Shown one piece after another: positions 15,560-23,734 of a DNA stretch of 38,306 bases (the stretch's first letter is position 1; each line of letters opens with the position of its first letter). The notes under the pieces were generated by a model that was not told the origin of the DNA, did no database searches, and saw only the letters and a list, made by a program, of their open reading frames with translations. This DNA is from an uncultured Lachnospiraceae bacterium (GTDB lineage: Bacteria > Bacillota > Clostridia > Lachnospirales > Lachnospiraceae). The position numbers and the translations under genes were made by a program. The stretch covers positions 1-38,306 of the forward strand of contig OMZJ01000092.1 of the NCBI GenBank assembly GCA_900315495.1. Reading direction: 5' to 3'.

Positions 15560-17512
15560 ATGAAACGGGAAGAGCAAAACGGCCGGAAGAGGCCGGACAA
15601 CCGGGAAGAGCAGAATATTCCGGGGAAGCAGGACAAGCCGGGAGGGCAGGACAGCAAAGCTGAGGGAGACGGCCGGGCAAAGAGGATCCGGCCGTCCCTG
15701 GCAAAGCAGATGGTGCTGATCGTCATGGTGACGCTGATTCTTCTCGTGGTGGGCGCCGGGCAGGTTTTCTGCCGGCTGGAAGAGGCCAATCTGCGCACGA
15801 TCTATCATCTGACCAGTGAGCTGACCGACTCCTCCGTCTCCAAAGTGGGTGAGCAGATGGAGGCTCTGGAGGATCTCATCTACAGTCTGATTGTCTGCAC
15901 GCCGGTGCAGAATGCGGGAAGCCGTCTGCTGGAGGCAGAGCGGGCGGAGACGCCGGTCCGGCGCGCGGCCAGCCTGAATGAAATCACGGAGGAGATCCAG
16001 CGGCAGATTTCACAGAACCATGCGGTGGTCTGTGCGGAGTTCATCGACAACCGCGGCGAGGTGCAGACCGTTGCATCCACCAGGTACATCCGGCTCGGGA
16101 TCCAGGCGGCGAAACGTGTGGAGGAGCAGGCGGTTCAGGCGGCGGGTGATACGATCCTTCTCTCCGGAAAAACCTACACCGGCAAGGAAAACCTTCTGAT
16201 TCTAGCCAAGGAAGTGCGGGAAAAGAAGGATCTGTCCCTGGAACATATCGGCACGATGGTTCTGATGGTCAGCGTCAGCCAGATGGCATCCGTCCTGACG
16301 GATACCTTTGACGGGACGGTCGTCATGCAGTCGGCGGACGGGAAACTGACCTACATTCTCGGGACAGATTCCGCACAGAAAACAGCAGCGGAGGAGGGGC
16401 TGGCGGAGATCACGGACACAGCGGAAAATGACCGGATTCTCCGTCTCTCGGGAGACCGCTATTTTTCCGTCCGGATGGAAGATGACAGCAATGGATTCTG
16501 CTATTACACGCTGGAGCCCTACAATGCATTGTTTTCCGAGGTCCGCACGGCTGCCGTGCGCTATTTTCTGCTGTATCTGATTCTGTCTGCCGCCGCCCTT
16601 GCGCTTGCCTCCGTTCTTTCCCATCAGACCACGGCCGGTGTCCGCCGCTTTACGGCGTACATCCGGGGCATTTCCCCGTCGGAAGACGACTCGATCCCGC
16701 TCTATACGTCGCCGGATACCCGTGCGGGCGATGTGTTTGAACTGGAAAAGGCATATAATGCGATGTCGGACCGCATCAACCGCCTGGTACAGGAAAACTA
16801 CCGCGGACAGATCCTGGCCAAGGACGCCCAGCTGGCCGCCCTGCAGACACAGATGAATCCGCATTTCCTCTACAATTCCCTGAACTCCATCTACTGGATG
16901 GCGGAACAGGAGAAGGCGCCGGAAACCGCGGAGATGATCAGCAGCCTGAGCGGGCTTCTGCGGCAGACAGTCAGCACGAAAAATCCGGTCATCACGGTCG
17001 ATGAAGAGCTGGATATTGCCTGCCAGTACATTTCCCTGCAGAAAAAGCGGTTTGGGGACCGGATGATCGTGGCCTTTGAGGTCTCCGAGTCGTGCAGTGC
17101 ACTGGCAATCCCGAAGTTCACCCTGCAGCCTTTGATCGAAAACGCAATCGTCTACGGGGTAGAGCGCATGGTGGACCCCTGTACCATCCGGATCCGCATT
17201 GAAAAGGCCAAAGACCGGTGCGTCTGCCAGGTGCGCGACAGCGGGCCGCCGCCGGAGCCTGATCTGATGCAGAAGCTGCGCTCCGGGGAGATCGCGGCAC
17301 ATGGAAACGGTGTGAGCCTGCTGAATATTGATGCCAGAATCCGCAATATTTTCGGGCCGGACGGCGGCATCGCAGTCTTTTATGATGAGGAGAGCGCGGA
17401 AACCGTTGTGCAGGCTTCCTTTGCAGCGGTAAGTGCGGAAACGGTTCGCGGACAGGAGGGAAAATATGCCACAGAGTCAGTCGCTGTACCGGGTCATTCT
17501 GGTGGACGATGA
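15560..17512 (+). CDS. Sensor histidine kinase (YesM/LytS type)
   Basis: The 650-residue product has a membrane segment at about 50-70, an extracellular sensor region (about 71-335), a second membrane segment (YFLLYLILSAAALALAS), a HAMP-like linker, then the His_kinase domain with QMNPHFLYNSLNSIYW (phospho-accepting His435) and a HATPase domain with LQPLIENAIVYGV and HGNGVSLLNIDARI. This architecture is that of YesM-type kinases, which often control neighbouring sugar ABC importers. The frame is open from 15368, which would add 64 residues, but that longer form spans a terminator hairpin and has no ribosome site; at 15560 AAAGG lies 9 bases upstream. Even so, the N-terminus before the membrane is a long Glu/Arg/Lys/Gln-rich stretch. 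It overlaps the response regulator gene by 47 bases. Confidence 0.9.
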   Translation: MKREEQNGRKRPDNREEQNIPGKQDKPGGQDSKAEGDGRAKRIRPSLAKQMVLIVMVTLILLVVGAGQVFCRLEEANLRTIYHLTSELTDSSVSKVGEQMEALEDLIYSLIVCTPVQNAGSRLLEAERAETPVRRAASLNEITEEIQRQISQNHAVVCAEFIDNRGEVQTVASTRYIRLGIQAAKRVEEQAVQAAGDTILLSGKTYTGKENLLILAKEVREKKDLSLEHIGTMVLMVSVSQMASVLTDTFDGTVVMQSADGKLTYILGTDSAQKTAAEEGLAEITDTAENDRILRLSGDRYFSVRMEDDSNGFCYYTLEPYNALFSEVRTAAVRYFLLYLILSAAALALASVLSHQTTAGVRRFTAYIRGISPSEDDSIPLYTSPDTRAGDVFELEKAYNAMSDRINRLVQENYRGQILAKDAQLAALQTQMNPHFLYNSLNSIYWMAEQEKAPETAEMISSLSGLLRQTVSTKNPVITVDEELDIACQYISLQKKRFGDRMIVAFEVSESCSALAIPKFTLQPLIENAIVYGVERMVDPCTIRIRIEKAKDRCVCQVRDSGPPPEPDLMQKLRSGEIAAHGNGVSLLNIDARIRNIFGPDGGIAVFYDEESAETVVQASFAAVSAETVRGQEGKYATESVAVPGHSGGR

Positions 17513-18332
17513 GGAATTTGTGCGGAATTCGATGGCCAGTCTCATCCCGTGGCGGGAGTACGGGATTGCCATTGTCGAAGCCTCCGCCAATGCCGCCGGC
17601 GCCCTGCACTATCTGGAAACGCATGACGCGGAACTGATGATCACCGATGTGGTGATGCCGGTGATGGACGGTCTGGAACTGATCCGGAGAGTCCGGGAGC
17701 AGAAACCCGACATGGAAATCATTGTGACGAGCGGCTATGCGGATTTTTCCTACTGCCAGAAGGCGCTCCGGCTGGGCTGCCGCGACTACCTGCTCAAGCC
17801 CGTGGATCGGAATGCGCTTTTACGTGCCGTGGAAGCCTGCCGGAATGGCAGCCCTGCCGGCCCGGAGGGTCTGCTGCCGCCCGGACCGGGGAGCGGCGGA
17901 GCGGATGAAATGCCGGGAGCGCTTCCGGGCAGAACGGCGCAGGAACCGCATTCCACTACGGTGAACAAGCTCCTGAAAATCATTGACGAGGAATTTGACA
18001 GGGAGGAGCTGTCCCTGAAATGGATATCGGCAAACCGGATGTATTTGAATGAGGATTATCTCGGCAAGCTGTTTTCCCGGGAGGTCCGCCAGAAATTCAA
18101 CACCTATCTCATCAACTACCGGATCACCTTTGCGATGCGGCTTCTGGCGCAGAGCACGGACCTTCTGATCACGGATGTGGCGCGCCGATCCGGCTTCGGC
18201 GCAAATTCCCAGTATTTTGCGAGCACCTTCAAGAAGGCGACGGGGTATACGCCGACAGAATACCGCCGAATGATTACCGGAAAAGTGCCGCGGCAGGAGG
18301 CAGAATCTGTTTATTCTGACAGGACACAGTAA
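17466..18332 (+). CDS. Response regulator with AraC-type DNA-binding domain (YesN-like)
   Basis: The 288-residue product starts behind AGGAGGG inside the kinase gene. Residues 8-125 are a receiver domain: VDDEE acidic pocket (14-17), phospho-accepting Asp61 in LMITDVVMP, Thr88/Ser89 and Lys111 in YLLKPVD. A Gly/Pro-rich linker leads to two AraC helix-turn-helix motifs (about 180-285), with VARRSGFGANSQYFASTFKKATGYTPTEYRR as the second. Such regulators usually activate the adjacent sugar importer. The weak -35 of the importer promoter (near 11980) fits a need for an activator; this link is inferred. Confidence 0.92.
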   Translation: MPQSQSLYRVILVDDEEFVRNSMASLIPWREYGIAIVEASANAAGALHYLETHDAELMITDVVMPVMDGLELIRRVREQKPDMEIIVTSGYADFSYCQKALRLGCRDYLLKPVDRNALLRAVEACRNGSPAGPEGLLPPGPGSGGADEMPGALPGRTAQEPHSTTVNKLLKIIDEEFDREELSLKWISANRMYLNEDYLGKLFSREVRQKFNTYLINYRITFAMRLLAQSTDLLITDVARRSGFGANSQYFASTFKKATGYTPTEYRRMITGKVPRQEAESVYSDRTQ

Positions 18333-18348
18333 TTTCACACTTTTCTTC

Positions 18349-18376
18349 TTGATTTCTTTGGATTTCCGGTTATAAT
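18349..18376 (+). promoter_or_regulatory. Promoter of the small lipoprotein gene
   Basis: TTGATT (18349-18354) and TATAAT (18371-18376), 16 bases apart, just after the response regulator stop. The leader is about 87 bases. Confidence 0.75.
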
Positions 18377-18468
18377 GTCACACGATGCCGGAGGAATCCA
18401 AAGGCATCCGAGGGCGGCAGAATCGCCCGGGCAGAATGAATTCCAGATCAATCAGGAGGCATGGTATT

Positions 18469-18699
18469 ATGAAAAAGAATCTTCTCGCAGTTGCGGCAGC
18501 AGTTGTAATGATGGCATCTCTGGCTGCATGCGGCAGCTCCAAGTCCAGCACGACGACTACGACAACAACCGCAACGACCGCAGCAACGACGACGGCTGCT
18601 ACCACAGCGGCTTCTACCACCAAGTCTGAGACCACCAAGACGACGGAGGCAGCTTCTGAGGACGCAACCGAGGCTGAGACCGAGAGCGCAGCAGAATAA
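18469..18699 (+). CDS. Small Thr-rich lipoprotein
   Basis: The 76-residue product starts behind AGGAGG (spaced about 9 bases). It has a lipoprotein signal peptide (MKKNLLAVAAAVVMMASLAAC) with lipobox LAAC and Cys21. The mature part, 55 residues, is almost entirely Ser/Thr/Ala with some Lys and Glu, so it is probably a disordered, perhaps glycosylated, surface stalk. It ends in TEAETESAAE, nearly identical to the C-terminus of the BMP-family protein at 3-506. No folded domain is present. It has its own promoter. Function unknown; candidates are a surface spacer or the remnant of a larger lipoprotein. Confidence 0.78.
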   Translation: MKKNLLAVAAAVVMMASLAACGSSKSSTTTTTTTATTAATTTAATTAASTTKSETTKTTEAASEDATEAETESAAE

Positions 18700-18738
18700 T
18701 TGATCTGCCGCAGCGGCCGACAGGAATAGGACATGATG

Positions 18739-18772
18739 AGAGGGGGCAGACGCTGCGGCGTCTGCCCCCTCT
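18739..18772 (+). other. Very stable hairpin after the small lipoprotein gene
   Basis: A perfect 15-bp stem (18739-18753 with 18758-18772) around TGCG, but the following bases are GCGTCATTAG, with no U-run. It may act as a weak terminator or a 3'-end protector. From 18773 to 18974 I see no gene or further element. Confidence 0.7.
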
Positions 18773-18974
18773 GCGTCATTAGCCGGTGTGGCGGCAGCTG
18801 TGCGCAGAGTCGGATTACCGCATCGCTGTATTTCCGGGCGGCAGCTGGTGCGTACCAGCGGTGCACAGATACTGCGCCGCGTCGTCCGGGAGTGTCCCGA
18901 TTTCGCTGGTGCATACTGCCCGCGCGGAAGCCGTTTCTTTTCGGGAATGTCAGTTGGAATTTGCAAAATTGCCC

Positions 18975-19003
18975 TTGCCAACGGGGTGCCGATCGTGTAA
19001 AAT
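18975..19003 (+). promoter_or_regulatory. Promoter of the gap gene
   Basis: TTGCCA (18975-18980) and TAAAAT (18998-19003) are 17 bases apart, 61 bases before the gap start. Confidence 0.7.
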
Positions 19004-19063
19004 ATATTCGAGTGATGAAATTTTAACAATTCATCCGTTTCATCAAATCAGGAGGAAAAAATC

Positions 19064-20077
19064 ATGGCAGTAAGAGTAGCGATCAATGGTTTTGGCCGTA
19101 TCGGCCGTCTTGCTTTCAGACAGATGTTCCAGGCAGATGGTTATGACGTTGTTGCGATCAACGATCTGACCAGCCCGGAGATGCTTGCATATCTTCTGAA
19201 GTACGACACCACCCACGGCAGATACAACGGAACCGTTGAGGCAGCTGACGACGCGATCATCGTCAACGGCAAGAAGATCACCATCTACAAGGAGAAGGAT
19301 GCTGCAAACCTTCCGTGGAAAGAGCTTGACATCGATGTCGTCCTCGAGTGCACCGGTTTCTATACTTCCAAGGCAAAGTCCATGGCACACATCAATGCCG
19401 GCGCAAAGCACGTTGTCATTTCCGCTCCGGCTGGCAGCGATCTGAAGACCATTGTCTACAACGTAAACCACAAGACCCTGACCGCTGAGGATCAGATCAT
19501 TTCTGCTGCTTCCTGCACGACGAACTGCCTGGCTCCGATGGCAAAGGCTCTGAATGATCTTTCCCCGATCAAGAGCGGCTTCATGACCACCGTTCATGCT
19601 TATACCGGCGATCAGATGGTTCTCGATGGACCGCAGCGCAAGGGCAACCTTCGCCGTTCCAGAGCTGCAGCGATGAACATCACTCCGGCATCCTCCGGCG
19701 CAGCAAAGGCAATCGGCCTTGTTCTTCCGGAACTTGACGGCAAGCTCAACGGCGCAGCACAGCGTGTACCGGTAGCTACCGGTTCCACCACCATCCTGGA
19801 TGCGGTTATCACCGGTTCCTATACCGCTGAGCAGGTCAATGCACAGATGAAGGCTGAGGAGACCGAGTCCTTCGAGTACAACACCGATGAGATTGTTTCC
19901 TCCGATATCATCAACAGCACCGCTGGTTCCATCTTCGACGCAACCCAGACGAAGGTTCTTCCTCTTCCGGATGGCGACACACTGGTACAGGTTGTTTCCT
20001 GGTACGACAATGAGAACTCCTACACCAGTCAGATGGTCAGAACCATCAAGTACTTCGGTTCTCTGATCAGCAAGTAA
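19064..20077 (+). CDS. gap: Glyceraldehyde-3-phosphate dehydrogenase (type I)
   Basis: The 337-residue enzyme oxidises glyceraldehyde 3-phosphate with NAD+ and phosphate to 1,3-bisphosphoglycerate. It has the Rossmann start [14 protein letters not shown], the catalytic [10 protein letters not shown] with Cys151, the [12 protein letters not shown] segment and the C-terminal [16 protein letters not shown]. The start follows AGGAGG. Codon choice is more biased than in neighbours (many GAC, AAG, ATC, GTT and few rare codons), as expected for a highly expressed gene. Its own promoter precedes it and a terminator-like stem separates it from pgk. Confidence 0.97.
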   Translation: MAVRVAINGFGRIGRLAFRQMFQADGYDVVAINDLTSPEMLAYLLKYDTTHGRYNGTVEAADDAIIVNGKKITIYKEKDAANLPWKELDIDVVLECTGFYTSKAKSMAHINAGAKHVVISAPAGSDLKTIVYNVNHKTLTAEDQIISAASCTTNCLAPMAKALNDLSPIKSGFMTTVHAYTGDQMVLDGPQRKGNLRRSRAAAMNITPASSGAAKAIGLVLPELDGKLNGAAQRVPVATGSTTILDAVITGSYTAEQVNAQMKAEETESFEYNTDEIVSSDIINSTAGSIFDATQTKVLPLPDGDTLVQVVSWYDNENSYTSQMVRTIKYFGSLISK

Positions 20078-20130
20078 TCAGGGCTTCCGCCCGTCAGATC
20101 GGCAGCTTGTTCTGCCTGTTTGGATTTTCG

Positions 20131-20169
20131 GAGAGGTCCGGAGCCTTAGGGCCCCGGGCCTCTCTTTTT
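20131..20169 (+). terminator. Intercistronic terminator between gap and pgk
   Basis: A 15-position stem (20131-20145 with 20150-20164; one wobble, one A.C mismatch) around TTAG is followed by five T. The pgk ribosome site begins right after it, so pgk probably depends on partial read-through. Confidence 0.8.
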
Positions 20170-20185
20170 GAAGGAGGTAATCACA

Positions 20186-21427
20186 ATGGCAACACTGAAT
20201 AAGAAGACGGTCGACGATTTCAATGCGGCCGGCAGAAGAGTTCTTGTCAGATGCGATTTCAATGTTCCGCTGAAGAATGGCGAGATCACGGATGACACGC
20301 GTATTGTCGCGGCTCTTCCCACGATCAATAAGTTGATCAGCGAGGGCGCGAAGGTCATCCTTTGCTCCCATCTCGGCAAGGTAAAGAACGGACCGAACGA
20401 GGGTGAGTCCCTGGCACCGGTGGCAAAGCGGCTTTCCGAGAAGCTCGGAAAAGAAGTGAAGTTCATTTCCGACTATCATGTCACCGGCGAGGCGGCGACC
20501 GAGGCGGTTGCTGCGATGAAGCCGGGCGATGTCATTCTTCTCCAGAACACCCGTTTCAGAGGGAAGGAAGAGACAAAGCCGGAGGCTGCCGGCGAGGGAT
20601 TTGCCAAGGAGCTTGCGGATCTGGCGGATGATTATGTCTGCGACGCATTCGGCTCCGCACACAGAGCACATGCTTCCGTTGCGGTGGTCACCAAATATAT
20701 CCGCGCCAAGGGCGGCACCTGCGCAGTCGGCTACCTGATGCAGAAAGAGATCAAGTTCCTCGGCAATGCGGTGGAAAACCCGGTTCGCCCGTTCGTGGCA
20801 ATCCTCGGCGGCGCAAAGGTTGCGGACAAGCTGAATGTCATCTCCAACCTTCTGGAAAAGTGCGACACGCTGATCATCGGCGGCGGCATGGCTTATACCT
20901 TCATCAAGGCGCAGGGCGGCGAGATCGGTACCTCTCTGGTAGACGATACCAAGCTGGATTACTGCAAGGAGATGCTGGAGAAGGCGAAGAAGCTTGGCAA
21001 GACCATCCTGCTTCCGGTGGATACCGTTGTGACGGCTTCCTTCCCGGATCCGATCGATGATCCGACGATCAAGACCGAGGTGGTCGAGACCATGAAGATC
21101 CCGGCAGACCGCATGGGCATGGACATCGGCCCGAAGACCATCGAGATGTATGCAAATGCCGTGAAGAACGCAAAGACCGTTGTCTGGAACGGCCCGATGG
21201 GCGTGTTCGAGAACCCGGTTCTGGCGGCGGGTACCAAGGCTGTGGCTGCTGCACTGGCAGAGACGGATGCGACGACCATCATCGGCGGCGGCGATTCCGC
21301 AGCCGCAGTCAACCAGCTCGGCTATGCCGATAAGATGACGCATATCTCCACCGGCGGCGGCGCTTCCCTCGAGTTCCTGGAGGGCAAGGCTCTGCCCGGT
21401 GTGGTCTCTGCGGATGACAAAGACTGA
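20186..21427 (+). CDS. pgk: Phosphoglycerate kinase
   Basis: The 413-residue enzyme transfers phosphate from 1,3-bisphosphoglycerate to ADP. Signature [19 protein letters not shown] lies at residues 20-38, LCSHLGK and the LQNTRF substrate-binding motif follow, and the nucleotide domain shows the [19 protein letters not shown] and [11 protein letters not shown] motifs. The ATG at 20186 has an excellent AAGGAGG site 8 bases upstream. It is separated from gap and tpiA by terminator hairpins. Confidence 0.97.
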   Translation: MATLNKKTVDDFNAAGRRVLVRCDFNVPLKNGEITDDTRIVAALPTINKLISEGAKVILCSHLGKVKNGPNEGESLAPVAKRLSEKLGKEVKFISDYHVTGEAATEAVAAMKPGDVILLQNTRFRGKEETKPEAAGEGFAKELADLADDYVCDAFGSAHRAHASVAVVTKYIRAKGGTCAVGYLMQKEIKFLGNAVENPVRPFVAILGGAKVADKLNVISNLLEKCDTLIIGGGMAYTFIKAQGGEIGTSLVDDTKLDYCKEMLEKAKKLGKTILLPVDTVVTASFPDPIDDPTIKTEVVETMKIPADRMGMDIGPKTIEMYANAVKNAKTVVWNGPMGVFENPVLAAGTKAVAAALAETDATTIIGGGDSAAAVNQLGYADKMTHISTGGGASLEFLEGKALPGVVSADDKD

Positions 21428-21443
21428 TCAGAAATGATCCCGG

Positions 21444-21498
21444 TGCCTGCCGGCAGGGGAGGAGCCTGTATTCCCCTCCTCCCGGCAGGCATATTTTT
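21444..21498 (+). terminator. Terminator between pgk and tpiA
   Basis: An outer perfect 10-bp stem (21444-21453 with 21482-21491) continues, past a two-base bulge, into a G-rich/C-rich inner stem, followed by TATTTTT. It is a long, stable terminator. Confidence 0.85.
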
Positions 21499-21622
21499 GC
21501 CGGATGTGCGGGGGGGAGCGTTTCTGCATTTTTTCCCGGCAGGCACAACTTTTACCGGATGTACCCGGCTGGGGAATGCCAGCGCACTTCCTTTCTGCCA
21601 GGCGCATGTTTACCGGATGTAT
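21481..21622 (+). repeat. Three degenerate direct repeats before tpiA
   Basis: Copies start at 21481, 21535 and about 21595. Each has a GGCAGGCA-like left part (CAGGCGCA in the third), a short T-rich spacer and CCGGATGT. Spacing is 54 and 60 bases. The first copy contains the 3' arm of the pgk terminator. Confidence 0.65.
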
Positions 21623-21662
21623 GGACAGGGGCGGCAGAACTGCCCCGGAAGGAGAACAGAAC

Positions 21663-22415
21663 ATGGCAAGAAAAAAGATTATCGCAGGAAACTGGAAGAT
21701 GAACAAGACGCCGTCCGAGGCGGTGGAGCTTGCAAAGACGCTGATCCCGCTGGTTGCGGATGCAGATGTCGATGTCGTATTCTGCGTTCCGGCCATTGAT
21801 ATTGTGCCGGTGGTCGAGACCGTTCAGGGAACAAACATCCACGTCGGCGGCGAGAACCTCTATTTTGAGGACAAAGGCGCCTACACGGGCGAGATTTCCG
21901 CGGATATGCTGCTGGATGCCGGCGCAGAGTATGTCATCATGGGCCATTCCGAGAGAAGAGGATACTTCCATGAGACAGATGAGGACATCAACAGAAAGCT
22001 GAAGAAGGCGCTCGAAAAGGGTCTGAAGCCCATTGTCTGCTGCGGCGAGTCTCTCGCACAGAGAGAGCAGGGCATCTGCTTTGACTGGATCCGGATGCAG
22101 ATCAAGATTGCCTTCCAGGGTGTTTCGGCAGAAGACGCGAAGAAGGTTGTCATTGCCTATGAGCCGATCTGGGCCATCGGAACCGGAAAGACCGCGACGG
22201 CTGACCAGGCGGAAGAAGTCTGCAAGGCCATCCGTGATGTCATCGGTGAGATCTATGACACCGATACGGCAGAGGCCATCCGCATTCAGTACGGCGGTTC
22301 CATGAATGCAGGCAACTGCAGGGAGCTTCTCGCAAAGCCGGATATCGACGGCGGCCTGATCGGCGGCGCTTCTCTGAAGCCGGATTTCGGAAAGATCGTC
22401 AATTACGACAAATAA
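21663..22415 (+). CDS. tpiA: Triosephosphate isomerase
   Basis: The 250-residue enzyme interconverts dihydroxyacetone phosphate and glyceraldehyde 3-phosphate. It shows the start [11 protein letters not shown] with catalytic Lys, the electrophilic His in [10 protein letters not shown], the catalytic Glu in [14 protein letters not shown] and the phosphate-binding [11 protein letters not shown] and GGLIGGASL. The ATG at 21663 follows GGAAGGAG; the frame is open further upstream through the repeats, but this has no family similarity. No promoter is obvious in the 235-base gap, so expression may come by read-through from pgk or from an element in the repeats. Confidence 0.97.
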   Translation: MARKKIIAGNWKMNKTPSEAVELAKTLIPLVADADVDVVFCVPAIDIVPVVETVQGTNIHVGGENLYFEDKGAYTGEISADMLLDAGAEYVIMGHSERRGYFHETDEDINRKLKKALEKGLKPIVCCGESLAQREQGICFDWIRMQIKIAFQGVSAEDAKKVVIAYEPIWAIGTGKTATADQAEEVCKAIRDVIGEIYDTDTAEAIRIQYGGSMNAGNCRELLAKPDIDGGLIGGASLKPDFGKIVNYDK

Positions 22416-22466
22416 GGTTCCGGATCGGGTGTGAAAGGAAGCAGCACGGATCGGGAATGATGAGGA

Positions 22467-22505
22467 CAGCCGTCCGGCGGAATAAAATCCGCCGGGCGGC
22501 TGTTT
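22467..22505 (+). terminator. Terminator after tpiA
   Basis: A 15-bp stem with one wobble (22467-22481 with 22488-22502) around ATAAAA, followed by TTT. It closes the glycolytic cluster. Confidence 0.8.
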
Positions 22506-22755
22506 GCCTTATTCTGCCGGCATGGGGACTGGTCTTTTGAATGCCTGGCAGAACCAGCCGCCACTAAGACCGGTCCGCAGAATGTCAGGCAGAACCTGCC
22601 GGCGGGAGAACGTTCCTGTCGGATGGCCGGTGGCCTCGCAAATTATAAGAAATTTCTCAGGGAAAGCTGCTGGGGACTCCCGTTTCATCCATATCCGGGC
22701 AAACTCCAGTGAAATCATGCGTGACTTTTTACGATTTCAGGGAAAACTTTCTGCA
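22506..22755. other. Non-coding spacer with nothing recognised
   Basis: Apart from short hairpins (for example GGCAG/CTGCC near 22590) I see no gene, promoter or RNA family here. An open frame from a TTG at 22504 is 111 codons long but has no ribosome site and no family-like sequence. Confidence 0.5.
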
Positions 22756-22771
22756 AAAATCGCGCGATTTT
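22756..22771. promoter_or_regulatory. 16-bp perfect palindrome upstream of the HPr-like gene
   Basis: AAAATCGCGCGATTTT is a perfect palindrome 38 bases before the -35 of the next promoter. Its size and placement fit a dimeric regulator site; no regulator can be named. Confidence 0.45.
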
Positions 22772-22809
22772 ATCAAAAATGCCGCCGGCCGGGACGGACA
22801 TTTCCTTTT

Positions 22810-22838
22810 TTGACATTTCCGGTGCGGAATGATATATA
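22810..22838 (+). promoter_or_regulatory. Strong promoter of the HPr-like gene
   Basis: TTGACA (22810-22815) and TATATA (22833-22838) are 17 bases apart, with TGA making the -10 extended. The leader is about 170 bases and begins with a hairpin (AACTGATCTG with CAGGTCAGTT). Confidence 0.8.
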
Positions 22839-23016
22839 AGAACTGATCTGTGAAGAGCAGGTCAGTTCGACGCGCCGGCAGAGAGTACGCTCTGTGCAGG
22901 ATGGCGGCAGAACAGGAATCATCGGTTCCGCTCCGTTTCGGGAAATATTCCGAAGGGAGATGCGGTAGCGGGCCAGACAATTTCAGACACAAGTCTTTCA
23001 GAATGGAGTGATATTG

Positions 23017-23238
23017 ATGTATACGAGAAAAATCATGCTTTCCCGTGAAACGGTACAGCCCTTTGTCAACGCAGCCAGCAGATGCAATTTTCATATCGAT
23101 GTTTCGAATGATAAGATGACGGTCAGTGCAAAATCGATCATGGGTGTTTTCAGCCTGGATCTCACACATGAGCTGACAGTGAAATATCCGGAAAAGGACG
23201 AGCATTTTGAGATCGTTCTGAATCAGCTTGCTGCCTGA
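23017..23238 (+). CDS. HPr-family protein lacking the active-site histidine
   Basis: The 73-residue product starts at 23017 behind GGAG. Its second half, VSAKSIMGVFSLDL, matches the regulatory Ser46 region of HPr (KSIMGVMSL), with the serine at residue 40. The first half should contain the His15 loop (GIHARPA) but has ETVQPFVNAASRC instead, so the phosphotransfer histidine and following arginine are absent. HPr with His15 carries phosphate in the sugar PTS; Ser46-phosphorylated HPr or Crh serves as CcpA corepressor. This product could do only the second job. It is monocistronic, behind a near-consensus promoter, next to glycolytic genes. Family assignment is good; function is inferred. Confidence 0.82.
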   Translation: MYTRKIMLSRETVQPFVNAASRCNFHIDVSNDKMTVSAKSIMGVFSLDLTHELTVKYPEKDEHFEIVLNQLAA

Positions 23239-23251
23239 TTTTTTATTTTTT
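23221..23251 (+). terminator. Terminator overlapping the end of the HPr-like gene
   Basis: AATCAG pairs with CTGATT around an 8-base loop; the stop codon is inside the 3' arm, and TTTTATTTTTT follows. The stem is short, but the U-run is long. Confidence 0.65.
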
Positions 23252-23257
23252 GTGACC

Positions 23258-23269
23258 GGAAACGTTACC
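23258..23269. promoter_or_regulatory. Near-palindrome resembling a degenerate cre site
   Basis: GGAAACGTTACC is an almost perfect palindrome whose centre (AAACGTTA) agrees with the cre consensus, while the outer bases deviate. It is therefore only a weak candidate for CcpA binding. Confidence 0.25.
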
Positions 23270-23426
23270 GACGCAGAATGGCTGAGACCTGCAGACTGCG
23301 GCCTGCGGCGCAAAGCGCACGCTGAGCCCGGCGTACAAATGCGGGGAACGGTATATCAGCACCGCTTTCCGGTGAACCGCGGATGCCTGCAAAGCGCACG
23401 AATCCGCATGCGGTATTGGAAAAATG

Positions 23427-23481
23427 AACTGCTCCGGCAGAGGAACGGCAGATCGCCCACCCTCTGCGGAGCAGTTTTCTT
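23427..23481 (+). terminator. Orphan intrinsic terminator
   Basis: AACTGCTCCG(G)CAGAGG pairs with CCTCTGCGGAGCAGTT (16 bp, one bulge, 17-base loop) and is followed by TTCTTAT in which the stem's own TT extends the U-run. No coding gene lies between the previous terminator (23251) and this one, so it may end a small RNA. From 23482 to 23659 I see nothing further. Confidence 0.75.
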
Positions 23482-23659
23482 ATGCGTATTTTCCGCCGCG
23501 GCCGTAGTCCGGAAATCTCTGTGGCAGCCGGAATCCGGAACTCCCTGCGGCAGCCGGGACTTCCGCCGTACCGAAACGGAGACAAAGCGGAGAGCCGGCA
23601 GGAGGAGATCCGGGCCGGACGGACAGGCCGGTGGAGTACGGGGAGACGGCAGGAACCGC

Positions 23660-23688
23660 TTGCGGTTTTGATGACGGAACCCTATAAT
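23660..23688 (+). promoter_or_regulatory. Promoter of the arabinan-use operon
   Basis: TTGCGG (23660-23665) and TATAAT (23683-23688) are 17 bases apart. The coding start is 46 bases after the -10. Confidence 0.65.
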
Positions 23689-23734
23689 AGAAACAGTATG
23701 TCCGGCCGGATCCGGACCGCGAAAGGAGATTGCT

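Noticed and set aside
18733..19026. Several overlapping small frames between the lipoprotein and gap genes
   Set aside because: They start within a 15-bp hairpin, have unnatural Cys/Arg-rich composition and cross the gap promoter.
21504..21662. In-frame extension of tpiA upstream through the repeats
   Set aside because: Triosephosphate isomerase starts at the conserved [12 protein letters not shown] segment with a good ribosome site; the added residues have no family match.
22504..22839. 111-codon + strand frame after tpiA
   Set aside because: It begins at TTG inside a terminator tail, lacks a ribosome site and runs through the promoter of the next gene.
22845..23016. The 170-base leader of the HPr-like gene as a riboswitch or T-box
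   Set aside because: Hairpins are present, but I see no T-box sequence, no known riboswitch core and no terminator before the start codon.
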